Notes under the pieces: generated by a model | Databases searched by the model: none | Told to the model about the DNA's origin: nothing | The model's input: only the letters and a program-made list of their open reading frames with translations | NCBI GenBank assembly: GCA_947179485.1 | Contig: OX359248.1 | Location: 53,206,386 to 53,270,385, forward strand | DNA from: Allacma fusca | Lineage: Eukaryota > Arthropoda > Collembola > Symphypleona > Sminthuridae | DNA length: 64,000 nt | Direction: 5' to 3' | Part shown: positions 23,001 to 34,490 of the stretch, in pieces | Numbering within the stretch: the stretch's first letter is position 1 | Layout: every line of letters begins with the position of its first letter | Made by a program: the position numbers and the translations under genes

Positions 23001-25369
23001 CTCCGTATCAGCTTAAATGACCATCATTTCTTTTCTATGGCATTTAGGTAAGCAATCCCTCACACATCTTGGAACGTTGGAACCTTGGAAGTTAAAGTAA
23101 ACTGGAAATGTTTTCACCACAACTTATGCAACCCTTAGTCTCAACTTACCCCAATTCATCAAAGGATTTACTACCACTTCCTATCATACATACGTAATGA
23201 CTTACCTTGCGCAAATCCCAGAACAAATCATTTATTTGCACGTCAATGTTTAACTACAGTGACTACTACAGTTATTTGGAACATAAAGCCTAAACACTGA
23301 AGCAATTTCAATTGTGTGTATGTGAGGAAAGATATTTTCCACTGGATTCAACACGAGCATGAATAATCATTACCCATATTTATAACGGCAATAATGATAA
23401 GAACGGCACGGTAAGTAAATGCCGAAAATCCATTCCGTCATCATCACTGTCATTCATATTTACTCTTCAGGCTGGCAATGTTTAATTTGTCTGGGCACGT
23501 CAATGCTTACTTCGGAGTTAATACGAGCACACATATTAATGATTGCACTTCTGAATTTAGTGCAAATAGCATTAAAGACCAGTAATGAATCTGCAGCACG
23601 CATTGCAAAACAGGTAAATCTCTGTATACTCTTTGTACACTTATTATAGAATCATATTATGAAATAAAGCATTCGGATTGCAACGCGTAAAATACAGATG
23701 ATTATAATCATTCCACTCATCATTATTCGAGAGCTGAGCTAATATTTCCTGCTTATTGTTCAAAAGTGGAGACGCATACATGACAAATGCGGCCCTGGAA
23801 GAAGTTTGCATTAATCATAGAGTCAGGACTGTCAGGAGGATCCACATTTACTGGATAGTGTATAGTATAACAAAGACTCGCAGAACACGTGCAAGTTTGA
23901 TAGCAATCTTCTTTAATACTTATATGAAAATTAGTCTAAACCTGCTGACAGTAACAAAAAAAATGAGTGGATAATGAGGCTCAAGTTTTTTTCTACATTT
24001 CCTATGAATAAAAAAAATATGATAAAAATGGCAAAGACCGCATGCAAAAGTTGCCTATGAAATTTACCACTGATACGAACCAGAAATCTCCACCCAATTT
24101 TACCTACCATATAATTATGCACAACCATAGTCGTTGCATGTTTCATATAAGTGAGTAATCTGAGCATCTACACGTAAAATAATAGCTACAAAATTGTAAC
24201 ATTTAATATTTACTCCCATAGAAACTATGAACTTCAAATTCAACTCTAGGAAGCGCTATTGGTCCCACAAGACATTGCAAATAGTCTGAATACTGAAAAA
24301 TTCTGGAAACAGCAAGCGGTCATGTTCAGAGAGTAATTTTGTTACTTACTGATGATTCATTCTTAAATTGTAATCAACTTAAGCTCTACCATCATAATAC
24401 ATTCAGTACAGCGAGGGAGAAAAATCGATGATCCTCGGACGACTCGTTCAATGGACTCCTTTTATACTAGCTCCCATAATTTGACTTTAACAGAAGACAA
24501 AATAAACTTGCAGTAAATGAGAATATGCAAAAATATTTTTCCTACTATGGAAAAAATTATGCTCTTATAATGTAGAAGGTTGTGTCTTAGAACAACAGAA
24601 GCCCGTATCGAGGATTGCTAAACATGACTATTTCATGTCCTCCATAAGAACCCCTATTTTGACAGGGTAGGAGCACATCATTGCGGTATTGCGCTAATTG
24701 TCTTCCTAAAAAGCCAGAACATGTGGAGAGAATGTGAGCACGAGAAAAAGCGGTTTACTTGCCGACTCGGCATTTTAAGTACTTTAAACACACGGCCTCA
24801 GTCCCCGTCACTGGCTCTCAATTGTGATTTTGACATGGTGAGCTGGTGAGTGCTCGAGAGCTGGAATCTGGAATAGCACTTTCTTTATTCGGAACCCCCT
24901 TTTTCAGTCACTTTAAGACAATTCAGAGTCAGCTGTGGAAGTACAAATACTAACATTCCTCCGTACGCACTTGCATACTCTTTTATGTACGTACTAAAAT
25001 ACGAAATACCCAGATTCTGACGAACCACACGTTCCAGGAGATATCCACTGGATGCGGCTTCTATTGATCCAGAATTGTTTCAGCAAATATCATCTACTCT
25101 AAAGCCTTACTAGAAACAACACTAGATCGTCATCTTGGTAAGTGTATTGTAATTTACTAAATTGTAAACCTTTTTCACTATACAGAACTTGAAGCATTGT
25201 TTTTCGGTGCAGTTAATTTAGCCGGTTCAATATCTGGGCGTCAATATTCAGAGACATGTATCATAATGCAGTAATGTTAGTGCATTCAAATATCTCCATA
25301 GGGGATCGTTTAACAATGGATCCGGTCTGTAAGAAATTTTTCAATTAAGGGATCTAATTGTATGTTATA
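20013..25369. other. Long intergenic interval, no gene supported
   Basis: This is the 5' flank of the EB-module gene (-) and a long AT-rich stretch. The 142-codon minus ORF at 21146-21574 has no recognisable domain, signal peptide or conserved motif. A TA-rich, partly self-complementary tract sits at about 22700-22790. No RNA gene recognised. Confidence 0.5.
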
Positions 25370-26045
25370 AGTATATGGTGTTTCTCATTATAAGGCTTCT
25401 CTCGTATATAAAGGGTTTCTTGTGACAAGGGATTTCTCATTACAAGGTTTCTCTTGTATATAAATAGTTTCTTGTAATAAGGAATTTCTCATTACAAGGG
25501 ATTTCTCATTGCAAGGAATTTCTCATTACAAGGGATTTCTCATTGCAAGGGATTTCTCGTTAAAAAGGATTTCTCGTCAAAAAGGATTTCTCGTTAAAAA
25601 GGATTTCTCGTTAAAAAGGATTTCTCGTTAAAAAGGATTTCTCGTTAAAAGGGATTTCGCGTTAAAAAGAATTTCTCGTTAAAAGGGATTTCTCGTTAAA
25701 AACAGTTTCCCGTGAAAAAGTATTTCTCGTTAAAAAGTATTTCTCGTTAAAAGGGATTTCTCGTTAAAAGGGATTTCTCGTTAAAAGGGATTTCTCGTTA
25801 AAAGGGATTTCTCGTTAAAAAGAATTTCTCAAAAGGGATTTCGCGTTAAAAAGAATTTCTCGTTAAAAGGGATTTCTCGTTAAAAGGGATTTCTCGTTAA
25901 AAACAGTTTCCCGTGAAAAAGGATTTCTCGTTAAGAAGAATTTTTAATTACAAGGAATTTCTGGTTAAAAAGGAGATTTTGTTACAAGGAATTTCTTGCT
26001 ATTAAGGATTTTTTGTTATGATACATTTTTCGTTAAAAGGGGATC
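25370..26045. repeat. 17-bp satellite (AAAAAGGATTTCTCGTT), about 38 units, with higher-order structure
   Basis: The core unit is AAAAAGGATTTCTCGTT. Central copies (about 25545-25930) are nearly identical, while both flanks carry diverged forms such as ACAAGGGATTTCTCATT on the left and ACAAGGAATTTCTTGCT on the right. A variant block (GGGATTTCGCGTT then CAGTTTCCCGTG) recurs at about 25651-25720 and 25835-25920. The spacing grows from 184 to 201 bp, a difference of one unit, which indicates a higher-order duplication. Units are head to tail with no spacers, so this is not a CRISPR array. Confidence 0.9.
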
Positions 26046-27171
26046 GCTACACGGGTTCTTCGTCATGATTATGACAAATAAATGATTTATTCTGGTTAAA
26101 GATCGTTTCTACGGGATTTCTTGTTACAAGAGACACATTTAATCAGGGCCTTCTTATATTTACATAACGCTTCAAAATCTGCTTATAAGGACAAATTTTT
26201 ATATGGTAAAAAAATCTTATTTCCCATTGGCAATTTTGGAAATAATTATGTAGTTCATTGAATACAGGCATATATACATACATACATACACACATAATTG
26301 TGTTCTTCAGGAATTTTAAAGACATTGTGCTGAAAATGTAGGATAATTTTTCAGTTCAAAATACATGAGGAAAGTTAGGATGTATGTAGGTCATTGCTGT
26401 TTTTATGGTCATTCCAAGCATTAACATATGTAATAAAATGCTTGTTTTCATTTGTTAATGCCAATATTCATCTTCTTGCTCTCACAACAATAATTCCGTC
26501 CAATCTGCATTTTGTTTTCTACTTATTTGTTGTAATTCGGGACAGTGGTAGCTGAAGTTTAAGGAATGGTGAAATTGTATCTTTCCGTTACGAACTGGGC
26601 TGTGTAGGGATTAGATATGCCAAAGGCACATATGGACTTAATTGGTAGTTTATGCATGTTTAAAAATAGAAATGATTAGGGAAGAGTTAAATGGGTAGAT
26701 ATTGACCCAGCTTAAATTTTGGGAAACGATCGTTTAAGTGGCTATATGTACATGGAAATTTTGTTGTCAAATATTTATTATGATTTAAAGCGGAGGCAAT
26801 TGGAACAAGAAATATTTGTTTTTCCTTGGGAATCGTACTGTTCAGTTGTTAACTTGCCTTGTGGAATATTCCCAGCTTTTGGTATTATCCACTATCTTTT
26901 CATTTGCTGGTAATATACATGAGTGTGGCGTAGAGTTTATCTTGCGGAAGATACATATTATACGCTTAAGTTTAGTAATCATAATTACAAACCGGCATTA
27001 CGTAGGAAATACATATACTAGATCCTTCTTCAGACTTGATTATGTGGCTGATATTTAGTGGTTGGGGTTGTCAGCATTTACCAGCAATGGAAATTGGTGG
27101 TGAATGATGAATAACATTTTAATTTCATTTTGATAAAATTATTGTTGCAGATTTTTGAAACTGACCTTAAC
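26046..27171. other. 5' flank of asparagine synthetase
   Basis: AT-rich. TTATTGTTGCAG (27139-27150) is a good splice acceptor 21 nt before the start codon, so the gene probably has at least one upstream non-coding exon, which I cannot locate. ORFs at 26719 and 26816 lack family signal. Confidence 0.45.
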
Positions 27172-28972
27172 ATGTGTGGAATTTGGGGCTATATTCTCAA
27201 GAACCGGTCCGATTTGACGGACGATATGAAAGCTCGGTTGTACTCATCCTTTATTCGGATCAAGCACCGTGGACCTGACCGGTCAGACTTCATTGAATTT
27301 GATCTCCTCTTACCATTCTTTTTGGGCTTCCATCGGCTGGCTGTGATGGACAAGACTACCAATGGGGATCAACCTTTTGTGTGTGAATGGAAAGGCCGTA
27401 CTATTTATTCTCTTTGTAACGGGGAAATCTACAGCTACAAGAGGTTGCGAGAGAAGTATAACTTGCCTATGAAGTCTGACTCGGACTGTGAGGTCATCCC
27501 TTTAATCTACCGAGAGTACGGTATTGACACTCTGATTGATGAGATCAAGGATGGAGAGTTTGCCTTTACAATCTTGGACATTGATATTGAGAGAAGAAAA
27601 ATGACCGTGTACTTGGTTCATGACCCCACGGGTGTTCGGCCACTTTTCATTGGTCAGGATGACTTCTCGTTATGCTTTTCATCTGAATTGCAGTCAATTG
27701 TCAACGTCGTGGATCAGTCTAGTATTCAGTTGTTCCCCCCTGGTACTTACATGCGTTTTGATTTTTCTGTTGATTTGGATGGAAGCTGCACCGTTCAACA
27801 GGACATCAAAACTTATTATAATTTTGATACTATTCCACCTTTCCTGGAACCAGCAGGCTTGGATGTATTCGATCCTAAGTATTTAGATGCTACTTGCGGG
27901 AAGGTACGAGATTACAATAATTATTACACTGCGAAAGTATTGGTAACAGAGTAAAATAGAGATAATAAATATATGGGATTCATTTGTTGTTTTGCAGATC
28001 AAATCAACTTTAGAGCAGGCTGTGATTGGAATGTTGGCAGCTGATCGACCTGTGGGTGCGCTCTTGTCCGGTGGATTGGATTCTAGCCTTGTGGTTGGAA
28101 TCGCTAGCAAATATTTACGAGAGAATGGGGGGAAGAAACTCCGGACATTTTCAATTGGAATGCCCGGTGGAACTGATGGACCGTATGCTCAACAAGTAGC
28201 TGATTTCTGTGGAACTGACCACACTCATTTTGAACTGTCCAGTGAGGATTTCTTAGGGGCTATCACGGACGTCATTCATGCCATAGGCTCCTATGATATC
28301 ACTACTGTGAGGGCTTCAGTCGGACAATATCTAGTTGTCAAGAAAATTGCCCAAGAAACAGATATTACAGTTTTACTCATTGGGGACGGTTCTGATGAGC
28401 TCTGTTCTGGTTATATGTACTTTCATAAGGCTCCTACCCCAGAGGAAAGTCACTACGAAAATTGTCGTTTGCTCAAAGAAATAGGCTTCTACGACGTTAT
28501 GCGGGCAGATCGTGGTGTCGCTCGACATGGCTTAGAAGCTCGGTGTCCATTCTTATCATTAAGTTTCATCGACTTGTACCTCAAGCTGGACTGTCGACTT
28601 CGCATTCCAGTGGAAGGTGTCGAAAAATGGTTACTGCGACGAGCCTTCGCAGGAACTAAAACAATTCCAGAAGATGTTCGTCTGAGAGCAAAATGTGCCT
28701 TTTCAGATGGAGTATCCAAGAAGGAGAAGTCGTGGTTTCAAATATGTGGAGAGAATGCTCAAAAATTATACACACCACAAGATCTGGAAGAAAGCAGGAC
28801 AAAATACCAGCATGTGCCACCATATACTTATGAATCTCTTTTCTATCGGAAAACGTTTGAGGAGTATTTTGGAAATGTTTCTCATGTAATTCCACATATT
28901 TGGCTACCAAAATGGTGCGGAGATATATCGGAACCATCTGCCCGAGTATTAGACGTGTGTCGGGAAGAGTAA
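27172..28972 (+). CDS. ASNS: Asparagine synthetase (glutamine-hydrolysing)
   Basis: Exons 27172-27903 and 27998-28972 join in phase 0 (donor AAG|GTACGA, acceptor TTTTGCAG|ATC) and give 568 residues, close to the ~560 of animal enzymes. It makes asparagine from aspartate, ATP and glutamine in the cytosol. The start is fixed by MCGIWG: the Cys after Met is the N-terminal nucleophile of the class II glutamine amidotransferase domain. An in-frame ATG 14 codons up (27130) lies before the predicted acceptor and would mask that Cys. Further marks: HRGPDRS, GFHRLAVMD and NGEIY in the glutaminase half; SGGLDSS, the ATP-binding PP-loop, near residue 266. Then YDITTVRASVGQYL, GDGSDELCSGYMYFHKAP, LEARCPFLS and the C-terminal WLPKW...PSAR. 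GDGSDELCSGY differs slightly from the usual GEGSDELTQGY of vertebrates. All catalytic marks are present, so it should be active. Tail to tail with QSOX. Confidence 0.95.
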
Positions 28973-29011
28973 ACTCATATGTATTCACAAACCTTCTACC
29001 CTGTTTTGAGA

Positions 29012-29017
29012 AATAAA
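29012..29017 (+). promoter_or_regulatory. Polyadenylation signal AATAAA
   Basis: Canonical AATAAA 40 nt after the asparagine synthetase stop codon. Confidence 0.65.
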
Positions 29018-30271
29018 GTAACACCAGTTCTAACAAGCGGGTAATGTAGAGAGAACCAGGAGCAATAGTTTCGTAAATACGGCACACTGTTAATCAATTT
29101 CATTCCTCTCATTGAAGTCATTTGAAATATTGCATCCTACAACTAATGAGCAAAATCATAATGCACGGCTCGCCGAACTTCTTAGCCACTCAAATACAAC
29201 ATCTAAAAGAGAGCCATTTCATCTGCTGTCGTTGCGTTAGAATATGCTTGCACTATCCATATACTTATTCCCGATTTGAGACAATGATCAGATTGAATGT
29301 ATGCTAACAAAATAAATCGAATTTTTATTTTCCTGACAAATGAATAATTATTAATAATATTAGTAGTATCCGAACAGTGGTTTTATAAATTAATTTGAAC
29401 ATTACTTCCTGACTACCATTTGTATATCTATTAAATATTAAATTACATACACATGTGTGTAGGTAGTGCATTCATTTGCAATGGTCAGGAACGATTGTGA
29501 ATCCAGATTTTTGAACTTAACAATGAACAACCACTTTAACGCACCTCTGCCACATACTGAATCAACGCAAGCGATAAAAATAATTACAGTTGTATCACAG
29601 TTAACACGGTTTCGCTTCCCAACCGCCGCGCTAGAACATTTCGAAGAAGCATTATAAATCTGCAGAGTTACGATTTTATTTTGTAGATTAAAATATTTAG
29701 AAGGGAAGGTCCTCGAGTTAGCAAACTGCACCTGAAATTCAATATGTATTGTAAATTGTGAACCACAAAAGACCACAAAATTGACACATCAAACAATCTA
29801 GCGTAAGAATGTAACTAAGACCGTACAATTGATATTACACGTTCCATTCTAATATTAAGTTTTAGTAATTACCGTGTTATTCTATAAGGGGTTAGTAATT
29901 TAACTAGTAAATAATTAATTAAACAAGATAAAAGGTCGAAAGGTTGAGTCAGTGAGTCATGATTTAAGGATTTAAACACGTGTTAGTTTCCGGAATAAGT
30001 AAGTTGTACAATGAGAGCGTAATAATATCGTGCATGTAGCGTTGTCTGTTGTAGTAGCAAGTATTTAAGGCTAGAGATTATATAAACTAGGTAAACAACA
30101 CTTCCTATAATGCAAAGCCAACTTTAAACAAAAAACTATGTTTAGACAGAAAATCCAACATTTACTCAAAGTTTCACACACTGGAAAGTTCCGAAGTTTT
30201 TCACAAAAAGGTTTAACGATTGTACATGCAATATTGTTCATAACGATTACCACTACTCTGGGATGACATTA
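29018..30271. other. Convergent intergenic interval
   Basis: 3' flanks of asparagine synthetase (+) and QSOX (-). The 112-codon minus ORF 29438-29776 is AT-rich and unsupported. No canonical AATAAA for QSOX is visible within about 200 nt of its stop. Confidence 0.5.
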
Positions 30272-33200
30272 CTAGACGATTGATTGGGCGCACATTTTCC
30301 GAAATAAAATTGCCGGATTAAATCTTCGCCTTCCAACCATTTTGAAGTGGATGTAACCAAGGAGCAGGAGGCACGCAACACTTAAATAAACAATCATGAA
30401 GAGTCCTATGTCAGCAATGCTAAAAAATCCAAGCCAACTTTGCTGTGATTTGTTATTATTTACTGGATCCGCTCCTGACATTAGCGACAGAGCTGAAGGA
30501 CCACCCACTCCAGATCTTCTACCACGCGAGTTTGCAATTATATCTTCATCCAACTTTCTTTCGTGAGATGACCTCTGGGGGTTTGAATATTTTTTAAGGA
30601 GGTACTCCATGACTTTCCCCTCATCAAAATTTACAAGACCATCGTAACATTCAGAGCACTGCTCTTTGTTGGGATACCTTTGCTTTGGAAAACCCGGATC
30701 TTCACTTGGAGCACCTATCAGTCTTCAAGAATCAAAAGAAAATTAACAACATTAATATGTGAAAAATTCTCAGAACATACAATCTTAAATCAGGTTCACA
30801 AAACACCATTTACTAACCTTAAATTAACTTCATTGTGTATCTTCCAGAGCCACAGCGCTTGTGTCATAATTGAATCAACTGATAAGATCTTATCCCTCGT
30901 GACCATGCCAGTAAAATGTTCCTTGCACTCACGGCATCCAAAAAATTCTTTGACGTAGCCATGTATTGCGTTTAAGACTTTTAGTTTTGAATTTTTCTGC
31001 ACTCCAACAATAGTTAACGCGTGAAAGAGCCTCCAGAGTCCACAAGTGTACCCACGTCGCCCTATAAAATGAAGCAATTTTATATAGTACCAAATCATCA
31101 CTTACAAAAGCCATTTGAGGATTTCGCCCTGTTGAACAGTATTGACAATTCAAAATAATTATTGTAATAGCCAAAATCGGTTGTACCTGCAACAGTTCCT
31201 CGACACTCATCCCAATTATTCATATCAATATCCCAAGGACGCAACTCAGTTTCTAACTGATCTAACTTGGCCAGAAAATCTGAGCTCTGAAAATTATACA
31301 CATAGACGGTTACTGGTTACCAACAAGGTATTAAGTATGCTAAAAGAAACAGAAATTCATTCGTCCACAAGAGCTGGGTTTGAATATTACAAAAAATACC
31401 AGTAATTCTTCAGTCACCTCAATTTCCGTTTTTTGGCTAATCCAATCTTCCAATTTCTCCAGGAATATTTTAACTTCTCTCCGATCAGCAGGGAAAAGTT
31501 GATTTAAAACATCTACGAAGAGCTTCAAAGCCTCAAGCTTCTGTCCTTCAATCAATTTTACTAAGGCGATCTCCTTATGCAGTGAGTCTCTAACGGCATG
31601 AAGCAGATCATCCATACTCACTACATCACGATTAGAGGCGACGACAGTATTAGCTCGATTATGTTTTTCACTGGGCCCACCATAGTCCTGCTTCAAACCG
31701 GGAAGAGGTAGCTGTGGTGTTCTAGAAACAATTAGAATACAAATAATTTTAACAATTATTTTCATTCACATCAAATTCGTTGCTTATTAATTTATTAGTT
31801 TAGAAGTGAACTAACGGAGATGACGATTCCGAGGAAATCTTCGCAAGCGACAGAGCAGATTTGCAAAGCGTATCGATTATATTGTCATTTCCTAATATAA
31901 CTGGACCAGACGTTCCATCATCACTAATGTAACCCGCAGCAGGCCAGCCTTGCAGTTGAAACTGGGAATAAATACTATTTTTCTTGTCGAATCTGTAAAC
32001 TTTGATAGCATCATGGATACTCAACCGTAATGCGACCTCCTGACCGACGTAAGATGTCTCACTTTCGTATATGATAAGCAAAAAGGATGGCTTCACATTA
32101 AAACGAAATTCATCTTTCTGCCAAAGCTCGTTCACTGACACTCCTGGGAGTTTGGAAAAATGAAGCAACTTGGGATAAAATTTAGCGAGCTCATCAATTA
32201 GATTCCGCTTCAGCTTCTCCATAGACTCGGATTTATGAACATCCGTTCCTTTATTCACAGTCTCCATAATTCCCTTTGACTTTTCTCTTTCAGAGGCTTC
32301 CTAGTACAATTCCACCAAACAGAAAATCTAATTACAAAAACTCCGGCACACAAAAACGAACCCAGCTTGCCAGTCCCACAATACTAATAAACTTACTACT
32401 AAAGGCGGTGATCTCGGGGGGAATAGGCGCAAGGTCGGATAACCCATAATATTAAATTCCCGACAAGCCGGCGTATTGTTATCATCCGCACAGTCGATGG
32501 CAGCCACAACCACCACCTCTCTCCAGCCTATGTAACCAACCCAAAAATTAAACATTAACATCAAGATTACCCACAGCTGACCCACTTTCAACAAAACATA
32601 TCTTATAACAAGTATAATAAATACACAAGTATAACAAAGACGTGTCTCTCCCTCGGGTATAACAACTTCTACCTGGATACGTAAACAAAGTCAATTATTC
32701 GTCCATACAATACTACTAGTACATAGATATCCCTAATTTCAAATCCATCATTATTTATAACACCCGAATTTAACAAAGTTATTTATGTACACCCAGCAAA
32801 TTCGAACGTTAGGGACTGGGTTCCGACAAAAAAAACAACAGCATGGACTTAATTGACTCCAACAGATTCAGGGTACGTTCATCTTGAAAAAGCTCACCCC
32901 ATAGGTCCTCTGCAAACTTCTTCCATTTGGGCGCAAAGTTGATGCAATGACCACACCAACTGCTGAAGAACTCCACGAACCATACTGGAAAAAATGAATG
33001 AGCACCATATCAGGAGAACATTCCAGAAGTTCCTTCAAACATCTGATCAAACACTGCAGTAATCAACTCACACAATTGACGGGTAGTCAATAACTAAAAG
33101 AGTAATGGAATTATGACATTGCAAAATGAGCACTCATTGTGAATGTGTACCCAATTATAACATCCGTCAAAATAACATGTGCATATGTCACAAAATATAG

Positions 33201-33507
33201 GACCTTATCCCCACACATGTGTCACACGTACGTGTGACACATGTAATTACATGTAAGTACTAAAAGTAAATATAGTCATTGCTAATAATAATAATAATTC
33301 CTCACCCTTCTCCGACTTGAAAATTTTGTCCTTAATGTTAGTTGCGTTTAGGATGAACACTTTGTCATTAGGGCCATATAAGGGCTCCGTGGAGCCAAAA
33401 TAACTCAAAGGGTTACTGGATGACTGGAGTACATTTAAAGAGAAGACGACTGTCACAAAAATAACATTAAAAATATGTTTCCTTCCCGTTATTGTCCATG
33501 CTGCCAT
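30272..33507 (-). CDS. QSOX: Quiescin sulfhydryl oxidase (flavin-linked, secretory pathway)
   Basis: Eight coding exons on the minus strand: 33507-33306, 32984-32898, 32527-32397, 32300-31812, 31711-31418, 31286-31187, 31061-30818, 30722-30272. They keep frame throughout and give 665 residues. QSOX forms disulfides in secreted proteins, passing electrons through thioredoxin and Erv/FAD modules to oxygen. Order: signal peptide ([17 protein letters not shown]); thioredoxin domain with WCGHC and the cis-Pro strand GYPTLRLF. A second, redox-inactive thioredoxin-like domain follows ([12 protein letters not shown]). Then comes the Erv domain with [26 protein letters not shown] and [13 protein letters not shown]. 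Last are the distal EQCSEC pair and a C-terminal membrane segment, [18 protein letters not shown]. All three CxxC pairs are present. The junction of exons 4 and 5 is uncertain: TTA|GTTCAC is a weak donor, and an acceptor 11 bp further upstream (exon 5 from 31722) would need a different donor. Golgi/secreted location is expected from the family. Confidence 0.9.
33215..33244. repeat. Perfect 30-bp palindrome in QSOX intron 1
   Basis: ACATGTGTCACACGT followed by its exact reverse complement ACGTGTGACACATGT, with no spacer. It contains two GTGTCAC-type half-sites. It may be a replication-slippage palindrome, a remnant of a fold-back element or a protein-binding site; nothing else here decides. 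Confidence 0.9.
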
Positions 33508-34261
33508 ACTCTCCTATACACACCTCACAATTACTCCACAGACACACACACACACAGGCACACACACAAAAAAACGAGAGTAATAATTCTGGGGAAAAAA
33601 CACCTCAGGACAGGATGACAGAATGAAGGAACGTGTTTGCCCAGGTGTGTGTTGTCGGAGGAAGTGATGATGACAGAGCGGACCGGGTGGACTCCGTGTA
33701 AGCCACAATATTTGGGGAGTAGAGAGAGGAGATGAGACAGAATACGAACAACAAATTCCGGTGAATAACGAGACAATCGGAAACAGCTGAAAGCAAGACG
33801 AGCTCACTCCTTTTTCCTATATGTACTATAATATCCTAATTAAAGATGTGTATATGCACTTATTTGGTAGCAAACTTTAGTCATCATCACACCAGCAGTG
33901 CTCACCAGTGACGCCTTTCCAAAGTCTGGAGTCACGTAGCCTTGTAAGCAGTCGAATACTTCAACCAGGTCCTTTTTACTTGGTTGGGCCCACCATAGAG
34001 GACACCCCCTTCATTTGGGCGAATTTTTAAATGCATTTCTAGAGAATATTTGTAGGGGCGAAGGGAAGCGAGTGACCCTTTTGTTTTCTTGAAATTCTCT
34101 CTACTCGTGACGCTTCTTATTTTAAGATATTAATATTTTTGAATTTTTTTAATGTTCAAGTTTGAATGAGAAATTGTTTTATCTTCTTGGACTTCAAAGG
34201 ACTTTAGAAACTTATAATTTAACTGAGGATCAGAGAGTAGGGGTGTTTAATTTAGTTTGGA
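33508..34261. other. 5' flank of QSOX with a (CA)n tract
   Basis: A CA-rich microsatellite lies at 33541-33568, 34-61 nt upstream of the QSOX start codon. Three overlapping minus ORFs (33514-33807 and neighbours) read through it and are not convincing. From about 33850 on there is only AT-rich sequence. Confidence 0.5.
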
Positions 34262-34490
34262 TTTCCTCAGGGAATTATTTTAGAGTTCTCAGGGAATTTA
34301 TGATAGAGTTCCACAGAGGAATTGATTTTAGAATTCCACAGGGAATGTATTTGTAAGTTCTACAGGAATTGCATTTGTGAGTTCCACAGGGAATGCATTT
34401 GTGAGTACCACAGGGAATGCATTTGTGAGTACCACAGGGAAAGTATTTGAGAGTTCCACAAGGAACTTATTTTCGAGTTCCAGAGTGGAT
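34262..34490. repeat. 24-bp tandem repeat, about 9.5 units
   Basis: Units of the type TTCCACAGGGAATGCATTTG plus TGAG start at 34262, 34286, about 34309, 34334, 34358, 34382, 34406, 34430, 34454 and 34478. The period is 24 (a multiple of 3), but stops such as TGA/TAA occur in the units, so no long peptide repeat results. Confidence 0.85.

Noticed and set aside
25370-26045. CRISPR-like array
   Set aside because: Repeats abut without spacers, the unit is 17 bp, and the context is eukaryotic.
31106-31128. 23-nt micro-exon in QSOX flanked by AG and GTAAGT
   Set aside because: Including it would break the frame into the next exon; skipping it gives the conserved RGYTCGLW directly.
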